Positions 1 to 5,799 of a stretch of DNA of 6,703 nucleotides are shown here, one piece after another. Within the stretch, counting starts at the first letter, position 1. Each line of letters starts with the position of its first letter. This stretch comes from an uncultured Alphaproteobacteria bacterium. Lineage in GTDB: Bacteria; Pseudomonadota; Alphaproteobacteria; Caulobacterales; Caulobacteraceae. The notes under the pieces are model-generated. The model ran no database searches and was not told where the DNA came from. It was given only the letters and a program-made list of their open reading frames with translations. The stretch covers positions 1 to 6,703 of the forward strand of contig CAIYSH010000245.1 in the NCBI GenBank assembly GCA_903928755.1, given 5' to 3'. Made by a program: the position numbers and the translations under genes.

Positions 1-195
1 GGAAAAGTTCACTCCGAAGCCAGATATCGGACTCAAATCTATAATGCGATCCTCGAAAACTATCCTGTTACCCGTAATTACTCTGGATACATAGTTCATC
101 TGCCTGCACCCGGCCCAGCCAAACATCTCATGGTCCAACCAAACCGCATGGTTGGAAACATGGTGCGTCGAGATCTGGCTCCGGCCGTTCCTTAG
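1..195 (+). CDS. Possible 3' end of an unrecognised gene (partial at left window edge)
   Basis: The plus-strand frame beginning at base 1 is open for 64 codons and ends in TAG at 193-195, so the start would lie left of the window. I do not recognise the product. The visible C-terminus is basic and rich in Tyr, Asn and Pro, starts GKVHSEARYRTQ and ends RRDLAPAVP, with no membrane segment. Two things favour a real gene: the frame ends exactly against the convergent ThDP gene (TAG here and TAA of the minus gene share TTAG), and no competing gene is visible. Against it, GC is about 48% (hand count over 1-180) and third positions are only about 44% G/C, far below the neighbours, and 64 open codons is not rare by chance. 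If coding, it may be acquired DNA; otherwise it is intergenic sequence. Confidence 0.38.
   Translation, partial: GKVHSEARYRTQIYNAILENYPVTRNYSGYIVHLPAPGPAKHLMVQPNRMVGNMVRRDLAPAVP
134..156. repeat. Short inverted repeat beyond the ThDP gene
   Basis: TCCAACC (134-140) and GGTTGGA (150-156) are perfect complements around a 9-base loop. The site lies 36 bases or more past the minus-strand stop at 192-194. No T-run follows on either strand, so it does not look like a standard intrinsic terminator. It could protect the 3' end of the catabolic transcript, or be chance within the possible partial coding frame that covers it. Confidence 0.3.
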
Positions 196-1733
196 ATCGC
201 CGCCTCGATGAACTTCGGGCCGGGCTCCTTCATGGCCCGGGAAAAGGCGGCTTCGAACTGTTCGGCGGTTTCGCATCGGACGGCCTCGACACCCATCCCT
301 TTGGCCATGGCCACCCAGTCGATTTTCGGATCGCCCAGGTCCAGCAGTTTGCTGGCAGATGGCCCCGGATTGCCCGAGCCGGTCCGGCCCATTTCAATAT
401 TCAGGATCCGATAGCTGTGGTTGGCGAAGACCACGACGGTGACGTCGAGATTTTCCCGGGCCAGGGTCCAGAGCGCCTGGACGGTATACATGCCCGCCCC
501 GTCACCACTGAGTGCCACCACTTTCTGATCTGGTCTGGCCACGGCTGCGCCGATGGACAGGGGCAGGGCGATACCGATGGCCCCGCCGGTCAGGGCCAGA
601 ACCTCATGGGGTGCGGCAGTCAGGCAGGGCACTGCGACAGCGCCGCCTGAGGTGACCGCATCATCGCAGATGATTGCACCTTCTGGCAGGTGCCGGGCAA
701 TGGACCGACCGCAGGCCTGGGGCGTCAGGCCACCGGTCGGGGCAGCTTCGGGGCGACGAAGGGTTTGGACCGGGCCGGTCGCAGGGGCACCCAGGGCGTC
801 AGCGAGGGCCTGCAGGCCAAGCGCGGCGTCTTCGCTGCGGGCGCAGAGGGTCAAGGTCTCGCAGCCCTCCGGAACCAGCACGCTCGGCCGGTCAGGATAG
901 GCGAAGAAGGCCACCGGCATGGTTGTGCCCGCATAGACCATCAGGTCGACGCCCTCGAGGTCGGCCAGGGCTGCCTCACCGAAATACTGCATGCGGCCGG
1001 GCACAAAGACCCCTGCCCCCCGGGCCTGTCGGGACACGAAGGTGTCGGCAAGGACCCGGACTCCATGGGCCTGCAGGCGGCTGGCCTGGGCAAGGGCTGC
1101 CTCCCGACAAGCCTGACCACCGATCAGCAGGACAGGCTTCCTGGCTGTGCGCAGGGCCTTGGCGACGACGTCCACCGTTTCGCCTGCGGGCGCCGTGCGG
1201 GTCGGGACCGCGACTTTGGCAGCCCCGTTCCTGGTTTCCGTCCAGGCGGCGTCTGCTGGCAGGATCAGGCTGACCGGACCGCCGGGAGGGCCATAGCTGG
1301 CGGTGATGGCCTCTGCCGTGATGGTGCCCACCGTGTCGGCGGTATCAGCCGACTTCACCCAGATGGAGTTCGGCTTCACCAGGGTCGGAATGTCCGAATT
1401 CAGCGGGGCGTCATACTGGCGATGATAGGTGGCGTGATCGCCGATCACATTGACGATGGGGGTGTAGGCCCGCCGGGCATTGTGCAGATTGGCCAGGCCA
1501 TTGCCATAGCCCGGACCCAGATGCAGCAGGGTGCAGGCCGGGACGTCAGCCATCCGGCCATAGCCGTCAGCGGCCCCCGTTGCCACGCCCTCGAACAGGC
1601 ACAGGACCGGCCTCATGGATGGCTGGCGGTCCAGGGCGCTGACAAACTGCATTTCACTGGTGCCCGGATTGGCAAAGCAGGCCGTGACGCCATTGGTCAC
1701 CAGGGTCTCGATCAGGGCGTCTGCACCGTTCAT
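192..1733 (-). CDS. ThDP-dependent enzyme, benzoylformate decarboxylase / acetolactate synthase-like
   Basis: This 513-residue protein has the three-domain plan of the ThDP decarboxylase/synthase superfamily: PYR domain (about 1-165), central domain (about 185-320) and PP domain (about 345-513). Seen directly: NPGT at 22-25; cofactor-activating Glu49 in the FEGVATGAADGYGR segment; His71 in LLHLGPGYGN; and the ThDP/Mg motif from GDG (410-412) to Asn438. Relatives are often annotated as acetolactate synthase large subunit, but 513 residues is shorter than a true catalytic subunit (usually over 550) and no small subunit lies beside it. The length and His71 suit a benzoylformate decarboxylase-like fold, yet the second active-site His of that enzyme (His281 in the Pseudomonas protein) appears to be Ala278 by my alignment. 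Substrate is therefore unknown: 2-keto acid decarboxylase, carboligase or acyl-CoA lyase are all possible. The ATG at 1731-1733 is chosen because GGGAGG lies 10 bases upstream; a TTG six codons earlier overlaps that site. It is the second gene of an operon with the acyl-CoA synthetase. Cytosolic. Confidence 0.9.
   Translation of the reverse strand: MNGADALIETLVTNGVTACFANPGTSEMQFVSALDRQPSMRPVLCLFEGVATGAADGYGRMADVPACTLLHLGPGYGNGLANLHNARRAYTPIVNVIGDHATYHRQYDAPLNSDIPTLVKPNSIWVKSADTADTVGTITAEAITASYGPPGGPVSLILPADAAWTETRNGAAKVAVPTRTAPAGETVDVVAKALRTARKPVLLIGGQACREAALAQASRLQAHGVRVLADTFVSRQARGAGVFVPGRMQYFGEAALADLEGVDLMVYAGTTMPVAFFAYPDRPSVLVPEGCETLTLCARSEDAALGLQALADALGAPATGPVQTLRRPEAAPTGGLTPQACGRSIARHLPEGAIICDDAVTSGGAVAVPCLTAAPHEVLALTGGAIGIALPLSIGAAVARPDQKVVALSGDGAGMYTVQALWTLARENLDVTVVVFANHSYRILNIEMGRTGSGNPGPSASKLLDLGDPKIDWVAMAKGMGVEAVRCETAEQFEAAFSRAMKEPGPKFIEAAI
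1630..1652 (-). repeat. 23-base direct repeat, copy 1 (in ThDP gene)
   Basis: Matches 2606-2628 at 22 of 23 bases, in the same orientation and the same codon phase. It encodes Met28 to Leu34 (MQFVSAL) of the ThDP enzyme. Probably coincidence reinforced by shared codon preference, since the two proteins are not related. Confidence 0.6.
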
Positions 1734-1743
1734 TGCCTTCGGG

Positions 1744-1749
1744 CCTCCC
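1744..1749 (-). promoter_or_regulatory. Ribosome binding site deciding the ThDP enzyme start
   Basis: Read on the minus strand this is GGGAGG, a strong Shine-Dalgarno match 10 bases before the ATG at 1733-1731. It argues against the in-frame TTG at 1751-1749, which sits on the site itself and has no good site of its own. Confidence 0.65.
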
Positions 1750-1779
1750 AACCCGTTGTCATTTGGTCCTGGCCTGGGC

Positions 1780-3558
1780 TCAGGAAAAGTCCATCACGCC
1801 AGGCCCCGGGGCCTGGGCAAAGAGATCGGCCACAGCCTGGGCCCGCAGGTTCCGCGCCAGGGCCTGGGCGATATAACCCTTGTCGGTGATTTCCCCGGCA
1901 TTGGCATCAGGCGCACTGTCGAGGACCAGGGCCCGGACGACCTTGCCGCCCGAGCCCCTGGCTGTGGAATTGTGGCGCTCCACACCCGCACGCACGGCAG
2001 CTTGGATCAAGGCCGGATCAAAGCCCGGCTTGGGATAGAACAGCAGGCCCACATTCTCCTGGCCCTCGCCACAGACCACTGCATCGGTCACCGGATCGCC
2101 GACCGCCCCGACCGCGGAAATCCGCAGTTCACCGACCGAAACAAAGGTGCCGCTGGCCAATTTGAAATTCTCCGAAAGCCGGCCGTCAAAAGCCAGCCCC
2201 TGCTCCGGGTCGGAAGTGTCGATCCAGCGGGCTGCATCGCCCAGGCGATAGAAACCGTCTTCGTCAAACGCGGCGGCCGAAACCTCCGGCAGACCCAGAT
2301 AGCCCGGAGTAATCTGCGGGCCCTTGACCCGGAATTCCAACCGGTCGCCCTCCGGTGCCAGCTTTACAGAAGTACCCGGCACCGGCAGGCCCATCATGCC
2401 CATGCGGGCATTGGGCCAGTGGACATTGGCCGCCGTCGGTCCGGTCTCGGTGGCACCATAGCCGCTGCCAAAGCTGATCCTTTCGCCCACCGTCGCCACG
2501 GCCACCGCCTGGATCCGGTCACCGATTTCCTGGGACAGATTGGCCCCGCCATATTGCAGGACCCGTACCCGGGCAAAGAAGGTCCGGGCCAGATCCGGGT
2601 CCTGCTCCAGGGCGCTGACAAACAGCATCCAGCCGGCGGGGACCATGTTCTGATAGGTGGTCGGGATCTCCTTGAGGTTCCGGATCGTCTCGTCGAACCT
2701 TCCGGCAACGGGCTGGCCAGCATCGATATAGAGGGTTCCGCCACGGTGGGTGATCAGGTGCAGGATGGAATTGGCACCAAGACTGTGGCTCCAGGGCGCG
2801 GAATTGACCATGACCGGCGGCTCGTCATCGTCAAAGCACGAGGTGATCTGCGCCACATTGGCCGCCATGTTCCGGTGCAGACAGGTCACCGCCTTGGGGC
2901 GTCCCGTGGACCCTGAGGTCAGCAGGTATTTGGCCGTGTCGTCAGGGAGCGCGCTGGCCCCGACAGGGCTGGCCTTGAGTAAGTCCTGAAAAGAGACCGA
3001 CCCCGCGCAGGCACCCTTTCCGGCGATGACGGGCAGGCCTGAGAGGAAGGGCGCGTTGAGGGCGTCACGGAACAGCCCGGCGTCCTCGGTATAGACCGCA
3101 GCGGGATTGAGCACCTCCACCGCATGGGCCAGCCGGGTCAGGTTGGCGCCCGGCAGGCCATACTGGGGCGAAACCGGTGCGACCGGCATGCCCTGGCTCA
3201 TGGCGGCGTACTTGATCAGGGCGTGGTCTATTCCATTGCGGGCCAGGATCAGCAGGGGCCGAGCTCCCACGACGCCAAGACCTCGCAGACCACCAGCCAG
3301 GGCGCTGACCCTGGCCTGTCCCTCCCCATAGGTCAGGGTCCGCCAGCCTTCGCCGTCCCGCTCGGCCAACCAGACGCGATCAGGCTGAAGGGTCGACCAA
3401 TGGATCAGGGGCTCGGAAACCGTGGCAAAGGCTCCCTTGATCGGGGTGGCGTTGAACAGGATGACCGTCCCGTCCGGGCGACGCTCAACCTCGAGACGGC
3501 GCGGCGCATAACGAGGGTCGCGAAAGGGGGCTGTGGTGATGTCGGGTCTGGCGTCCAT
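1780..3558 (-). CDS. fcs: Feruloyl-CoA synthase-like acyl-CoA synthetase (AMP-forming)
   Basis: A 592-residue member of the ANL adenylate-forming superfamily. It should activate a carboxylic acid with ATP and then form the CoA thioester; the closest known type is feruloyl-CoA synthase, acting on ferulate, p-coumarate or caffeate. Visible motifs: phosphate-binding loop LLTSGSTGRPK (212-222), GYGATETGP (366-374), YRLGD (437-441) with the ribose-binding Asp441, the hinge-region segment starting GRLSENFKLASGTF (459-472), and the catalytic C-terminal Lys560 in EITDKGY. The EN-FKL-SGTFV hinge and the DKGY tail are the features I associate with the feruloyl-CoA synthase branch. The N-terminal part (FRDPRYAPRRLEVERRPDG) also fits. 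The ATG at 3558-3556 is chosen; the frame stays open to 3711 but the extra 51 residues resemble nothing in the family and would fill the divergent control region. No clear ribosome site precedes the ATG. It is the first gene of a minus-strand operon. The exact acid is inferred; no hydratase/aldolase or vanillin dehydrogenase is in the window. Confidence 0.9.
   Translation of the reverse strand: MDARPDITTAPFRDPRYAPRRLEVERRPDGTVILFNATPIKGAFATVSEPLIHWSTLQPDRVWLAERDGEGWRTLTYGEGQARVSALAGGLRGLGVVGARPLLILARNGIDHALIKYAAMSQGMPVAPVSPQYGLPGANLTRLAHAVEVLNPAAVYTEDAGLFRDALNAPFLSGLPVIAGKGACAGSVSFQDLLKASPVGASALPDDTAKYLLTSGSTGRPKAVTCLHRNMAANVAQITSCFDDDEPPVMVNSAPWSHSLGANSILHLITHRGGTLYIDAGQPVAGRFDETIRNLKEIPTTYQNMVPAGWMLFVSALEQDPDLARTFFARVRVLQYGGANLSQEIGDRIQAVAVATVGERISFGSGYGATETGPTAANVHWPNARMGMMGLPVPGTSVKLAPEGDRLEFRVKGPQITPGYLGLPEVSAAAFDEDGFYRLGDAARWIDTSDPEQGLAFDGRLSENFKLASGTFVSVGELRISAVGAVGDPVTDAVVCGEGQENVGLLFYPKPGFDPALIQAAVRAGVERHNSTARGSGGKVVRALVLDSAPDANAGEITDKGYIAQALARNLRAQAVADLFAQAPGPGVMDFS
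2606..2628 (-). repeat. 23-base direct repeat, copy 2 (in acyl-CoA synthetase gene)
   Basis: Partner of 1630-1652, differing at one base. It encodes Met311 to Leu317 (MLFVSAL) of the synthetase. The copies lie 976 bases apart in the same operon. Confidence 0.6.
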
Positions 3559-3568
3559 GATCCAGACG

Positions 3569-3596
3569 CTTACAGGCCAGACCGGGTTCCCGCCAA
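3569..3596 (-). promoter_or_regulatory. Candidate promoter for the acyl-CoA synthetase / ThDP operon
   Basis: On the minus strand TTGGCG (3596-3591) and TGTAAG (3574-3569) form a plausible -35/-10 pair with a 16-base spacer. Transcription would start within a few bases of the ATG at 3558, giving a leaderless or nearly leaderless message, which agrees with the lack of a good Shine-Dalgarno site there. The match to consensus is only moderate, and the real promoter may lie further upstream in 3600-3720. Confidence 0.25.
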
Positions 3597-3691
3597 GGGG
3601 GCAGAAACCCTTTCCATGCCGCCGGACCTGTCTGCCGTGATGAAAACTGCAACCGAACAGCAGATGACGGGGTTCAGATCCCGCCAACCTG

Positions 3692-3705
3692 CCCCCATAT
3701 GAGGG
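3692..3705. promoter_or_regulatory. Imperfect palindrome in divergent control region, possible operator
   Basis: The sequence CCCCCATATGAGGG is symmetric about CATATG (CCC-n-CATATG-n-GGG), with only the pair flanking the core mismatched. It lies in the 227-base gap between the divergent acyl-CoA synthetase and YceI genes, upstream of both. Hydroxycinnamate operons are often controlled by MarR-type repressors that bind palindromes, but no regulator gene is in the window and the site is short, so chance is a real alternative. Confidence 0.22.
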
Positions 3706-3737
3706 TGTCATCCATCTGGGCGATCAGGCCAATTCAG

Positions 3738-3743
3738 GCTAAC
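3738..3743 (+). promoter_or_regulatory. Candidate -10 element for the YceI gene
   Basis: GCTAAC resembles the GCTANAWC -10 element described for the Caulobacter housekeeping sigma factor. It lies 42 bases before the YceI ATG, leaving a short 5' leader that contains the ribosome site. No convincing -35 is visible 10-17 bases upstream. Confidence 0.25.
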
Positions 3744-3773
3744 CCTCCAGAGACGCCCTGACCATCCCCACCC

Positions 3774-3778
3774 AAGGA
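3774..3778 (+). promoter_or_regulatory. Ribosome binding site of the YceI gene
   Basis: AAGGA lies 7 bases before the ATG at 3786, near-ideal spacing. It fixes the start codon, which is also immediately followed by a good signal peptide. Confidence 0.75.
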
Positions 3779-3785
3779 CCTCTTC

Positions 3786-4403
3786 ATGACCAAGACCCTT
3801 CGCCTTCTGACCCTGACCTCTGTCGCGGCGCTGAGCCTCTCCACTGCAGCCTTCGCCCAGGCATCCCGGGACCCCGCCGGTGTTCAGGCCGGAACCTATA
3901 CCCTGGAGTCCAGCCATGCCCGGGTCGTCTTCTCGGTGTCGCACATGGGGTTTTCCACCTGGTATGGTGATTTCGCCGGGGCCACCGGCACCCTGATCCT
4001 TGACCCCAAGGCCCTGGCCGACGCCAGGCTGGACGTCAGCATTCCCGTCGCCAGTGTCACCACCACCAATGCCATTGTGGACGGCGAACTGAAGAGCCCG
4101 GCCTGGTTTGACGCGGCCCAGTTCCCGACCATTACCTTCCACTCGACCAAGGTCGACCTGACCAGCCCGACCACCGCCAAGGTGACCGGCGACCTGACCT
4201 TCCACGGCGTGACCAGGCCCACCACCCTGGACGTCGCCTTCAAGGCGGTCGGCGCCAACCCCATGTCCAAGAAGATCACCATCGGCTTTGACGCCACCGG
4301 TGCCCTCAAGCGCAGCGACTTCGGCCAGAAGACCTATGTGCCGATCATCGGCGATGAGGTCGGCCTGCAGATCAGCGCGCCCTTCGAAAAGAAGCCGGGC
4401 TGA
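3786..4403 (+). CDS. YceI-family secreted lipid-binding protein
   Basis: A 205-residue exported protein. Residues 1-24 are a Sec signal peptide: MTKTLR charged start, hydrophobic core, and AFA at 22-24 with predicted cleavage before Gln25. The rest matches the YceI lipocalin-like beta-barrel: an opening strand GTYTLESSHARVVFSVSHMGFS (36-57, with His44 and His53), FAGATGTLILDP (63-74), the middle segment LKSPAWFDAAQFPTITFHS (102-120), GDLTFHGVTRP (135-145), and the SDFGQKTYVPIIGDEV region (177-192). Family members bind polyisoprenoids or similar long hydrophobic molecules in the periplasm; the ligand and role here cannot be read from sequence. Length is normal. It has its own ribosome site and terminator and is a single-gene unit, divergent from the acyl-CoA synthetase and convergent with the dihydroorotase-family gene. 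It is not the small-molecule carrier of a visible electron chain: no cytochrome b561 neighbour, which often accompanies YceI, is present. Confidence 0.93.
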   Translation: MTKTLRLLTLTSVAALSLSTAAFAQASRDPAGVQAGTYTLESSHARVVFSVSHMGFSTWYGDFAGATGTLILDPKALADARLDVSIPVASVTTTNAIVDGELKSPAWFDAAQFPTITFHSTKVDLTSPTTAKVTGDLTFHGVTRPTTLDVAFKAVGANPMSKKITIGFDATGALKRSDFGQKTYVPIIGDEVGLQISAPFEKKPG

Positions 4404-4426
4404 GCCACCCGACTGATCTGACGACC

Positions 4427-4460
4427 AGGCCGGCTTCGAGAGATCGGAGCCGGCCTTTTT
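4427..4460 (+). terminator. Intrinsic terminator of the YceI gene
   Basis: Bases 4427-4439 pair with 4444-4456 as a 13-bp stem (one T-G wobble), closed by a GAGA tetraloop (4440-4443) and followed by a T-run (4456-4460). It begins 24 bases after the YceI stop. On the minus strand the same hairpin lies just past the dihydroorotase-family stop (4462-4464) but lacks a downstream T-run, so efficient termination is expected mainly for the plus strand. Confidence 0.88.
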
Positions 4461-4461
4461 C

Positions 4462-5799
4462 TTACGAAACCGACAGGGTCTCGCCGAAGCGGACGGGCTC
4501 GCCAAGGCTTGGCGCGACGATCTCGCCATCCTGCATGACCAACCGGCCGCGGATGATGGTGGCCATGGGCCAGCCCCTGGCCTCGAAGCCGTCAAAGGGG
4601 GTCCAGCCCACCCGGGTTCCCATGTCCTCATGACGGATGGTCCGGCGGGCCTTGAGGTCCACCAGGGTGATGTCGGCGTCGTTGCCCACCGCCAGGCGGC
4701 CCTTGTCGGCCAGGCCAAACAGGCGCTGGGCGCCATGGCTGGTCAGGTCGACAAAACGTTCGAGGGACAGGCGCCCCTCGGCCACATGGGTCAGCATGAC
4801 CGCCGCCAGGGTCTGAACCCCGGGCATGCCGGAGGGCGAGGCCGGATAGGGCCGGGCCTTTTCCTCACGGGTGTGGGGGGCGTGGTCGGATCCCAGGACA
4901 TCGGCGACGCCCAGCTGGACCCCCCGCCACAGGCCCGCCTGATGGACCGCGCCACGGATGGGCGGATTCATCTGGGCGAAGCCCTTCAGGCGCTCATAGG
5001 CCTCGGGCGCGGTGAGGGTCAGGTGCTGGGGGGTCACCTCGACGCTGGCCACGTCCTTGTTCTTCGCCAGGAACTCCATTTCTTCGACCGTGGTCACGTG
5101 GAGGACGTGAATGCGCTTGCCCAGGCGGCGGGCGATGCGGACCAGACGGTGGGTGGATTCCAGGGCCGAGGCGGCGTCGCGCACCTCTTCGTGGCTGGTC
5201 CAGTCGCCGGTGCGGGCCAGGGGCCGGCGTTCGGCCAGACGGTATTCATCCTCGGAGTGGAAGGCTGCCCGACGGTTCACATGGCGCAGGACCTGCTCAA
5301 TGCCTTCGTCGTCCTGGACCAGCAGGGTTCCGGTGGAGGCGCCCATGAAGACCTTGATCCCGCAGCAGCCGGGCAGACGCTCCAGCTCCCCCAGGAACCG
5401 GGCATTGTCGTGGGTGCCGCCCACATAGAAGGCGTGGTCGCAGTGCATCCGGCCCCGGGCCCGGGCCAGCTTGTCGGCCAGGGCGTCCGGGTCGGTGGTG
5501 GTGGGCTCGGTATTGGGCATTTCGAAGACCGCCGTCACCCCGCCCAGCACAGCAGCGCGGGAGCCGGACTCGAGGTCTTCCTTCCATTCCAGCCCCGGCT
5601 CGCGGAAGTGGACCTGGGTGTCGATGATCCCGGGAATGACCGTCAGGCCCGTGGCGTCGATCACCTGGCCAGCCGAGGCCTGTGACAGGTCGCCGATCTC
5701 GACAATCTTGCCACCACGCGCGCCCACATCGGCCATGCCGCGGCCGGCATGGTTCACCACTTCGCCGCCGCGGACGATCAGGTCATAGGTCTGGGTCAT
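4462..5799 (-). CDS. pyrC: Dihydroorotase-family cyclic amidohydrolase (metal site variant)
   Basis: A 445-residue TIM-barrel amidohydrolase of the dihydroorotase/allantoinase/hydantoinase group. The best assignment is dihydroorotase, which cyclises carbamoyl-aspartate to dihydroorotate in pyrimidine synthesis. Visible motifs: VHFREPG (63-69), MPNT (94-97), KVFMG (149-153) with candidate carbamylated Lys149, FHSED (His181), LHVTT (His234), MNPPIR (277-282) and GSDHAPH with catalytic Asp305. REPG, MPNT and NPPIR point to dihydroorotase over allantoinase. The oddity is position 62: the usual His-x-His pair after strand 1 is Gln62-Val-His64 (codon CAG at 5616-5614). I recall similar DxQVHFREPG proteins in other bacteria, so this may be a subfamily trait. 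The ATG at 5799-5797 is chosen: it overlaps the upstream gene's TGA as TGATG. An in-frame GTG at 5868 would overlap that gene by 70 bases. No pyrB is adjacent in the window. Cytosolic; the pyrC symbol is provisional. Confidence 0.87.
   Translation of the reverse strand: MTQTYDLIVRGGEVVNHAGRGMADVGARGGKIVEIGDLSQASAGQVIDATGLTVIPGIIDTQVHFREPGLEWKEDLESGSRAAVLGGVTAVFEMPNTEPTTTDPDALADKLARARGRMHCDHAFYVGGTHDNARFLGELERLPGCCGIKVFMGASTGTLLVQDDEGIEQVLRHVNRRAAFHSEDEYRLAERRPLARTGDWTSHEEVRDAASALESTHRLVRIARRLGKRIHVLHVTTVEEMEFLAKNKDVASVEVTPQHLTLTAPEAYERLKGFAQMNPPIRGAVHQAGLWRGVQLGVADVLGSDHAPHTREEKARPYPASPSGMPGVQTLAAVMLTHVAEGRLSLERFVDLTSHGAQRLFGLADKGRLAVGNDADITLVDLKARRTIRHEDMGTRVGWTPFDGFEARGWPMATIIRGRLVMQDGEIVAPSLGEPVRFGETLSVS

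Noticed and set aside
220..240. Hairpin CCGGGC/GCCCGG near the 3' end of the ThDP gene as a terminator
   Set aside because: It lies inside coding sequence before the stop codon and has no T-run on the minus strand; such complements are frequent in GC-rich genes.
192..1733. Calling the ThDP enzyme a true acetolactate synthase (IlvB)
   Set aside because: It is too short for the catalytic subunit and has no small subunit beside it. The segment around His71 resembles decarboxylases of the benzoylformate type more closely.
690..2916. Long plus-strand open frames (399 codons at 690-1889, 433 codons at 1615-2916) opposite the ThDP and acyl-CoA synthetase genes
   Set aside because: They lie antisense to two clearly recognisable enzymes, have no recognisable domain, and are rich in Gly, Arg, Gln and Pro as expected when a GC-rich gene is read on its opposite strand.
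3559..3711. N-terminal extension of the acyl-CoA synthetase to an upstream start at 3711
   Set aside because: The 51 extra residues are unlike the family and would consume most of the divergent promoter region. The 592-residue form begins where family members usually do.
3708..4736. Minus-strand 342-codon frame across the YceI gene
   Set aside because: It is antisense to YceI, runs through the terminator and into the dihydroorotase-family gene in another frame, and has a low-complexity Gly-rich composition. YceI has signal peptide, ribosome site and terminator.
4630..5685. Plus-strand 351-codon frame opposite the dihydroorotase-family gene
   Set aside because: It is a mirror frame of a strongly conserved enzyme, with a Gly/Gln/Val-rich product and no ribosome site or motif.
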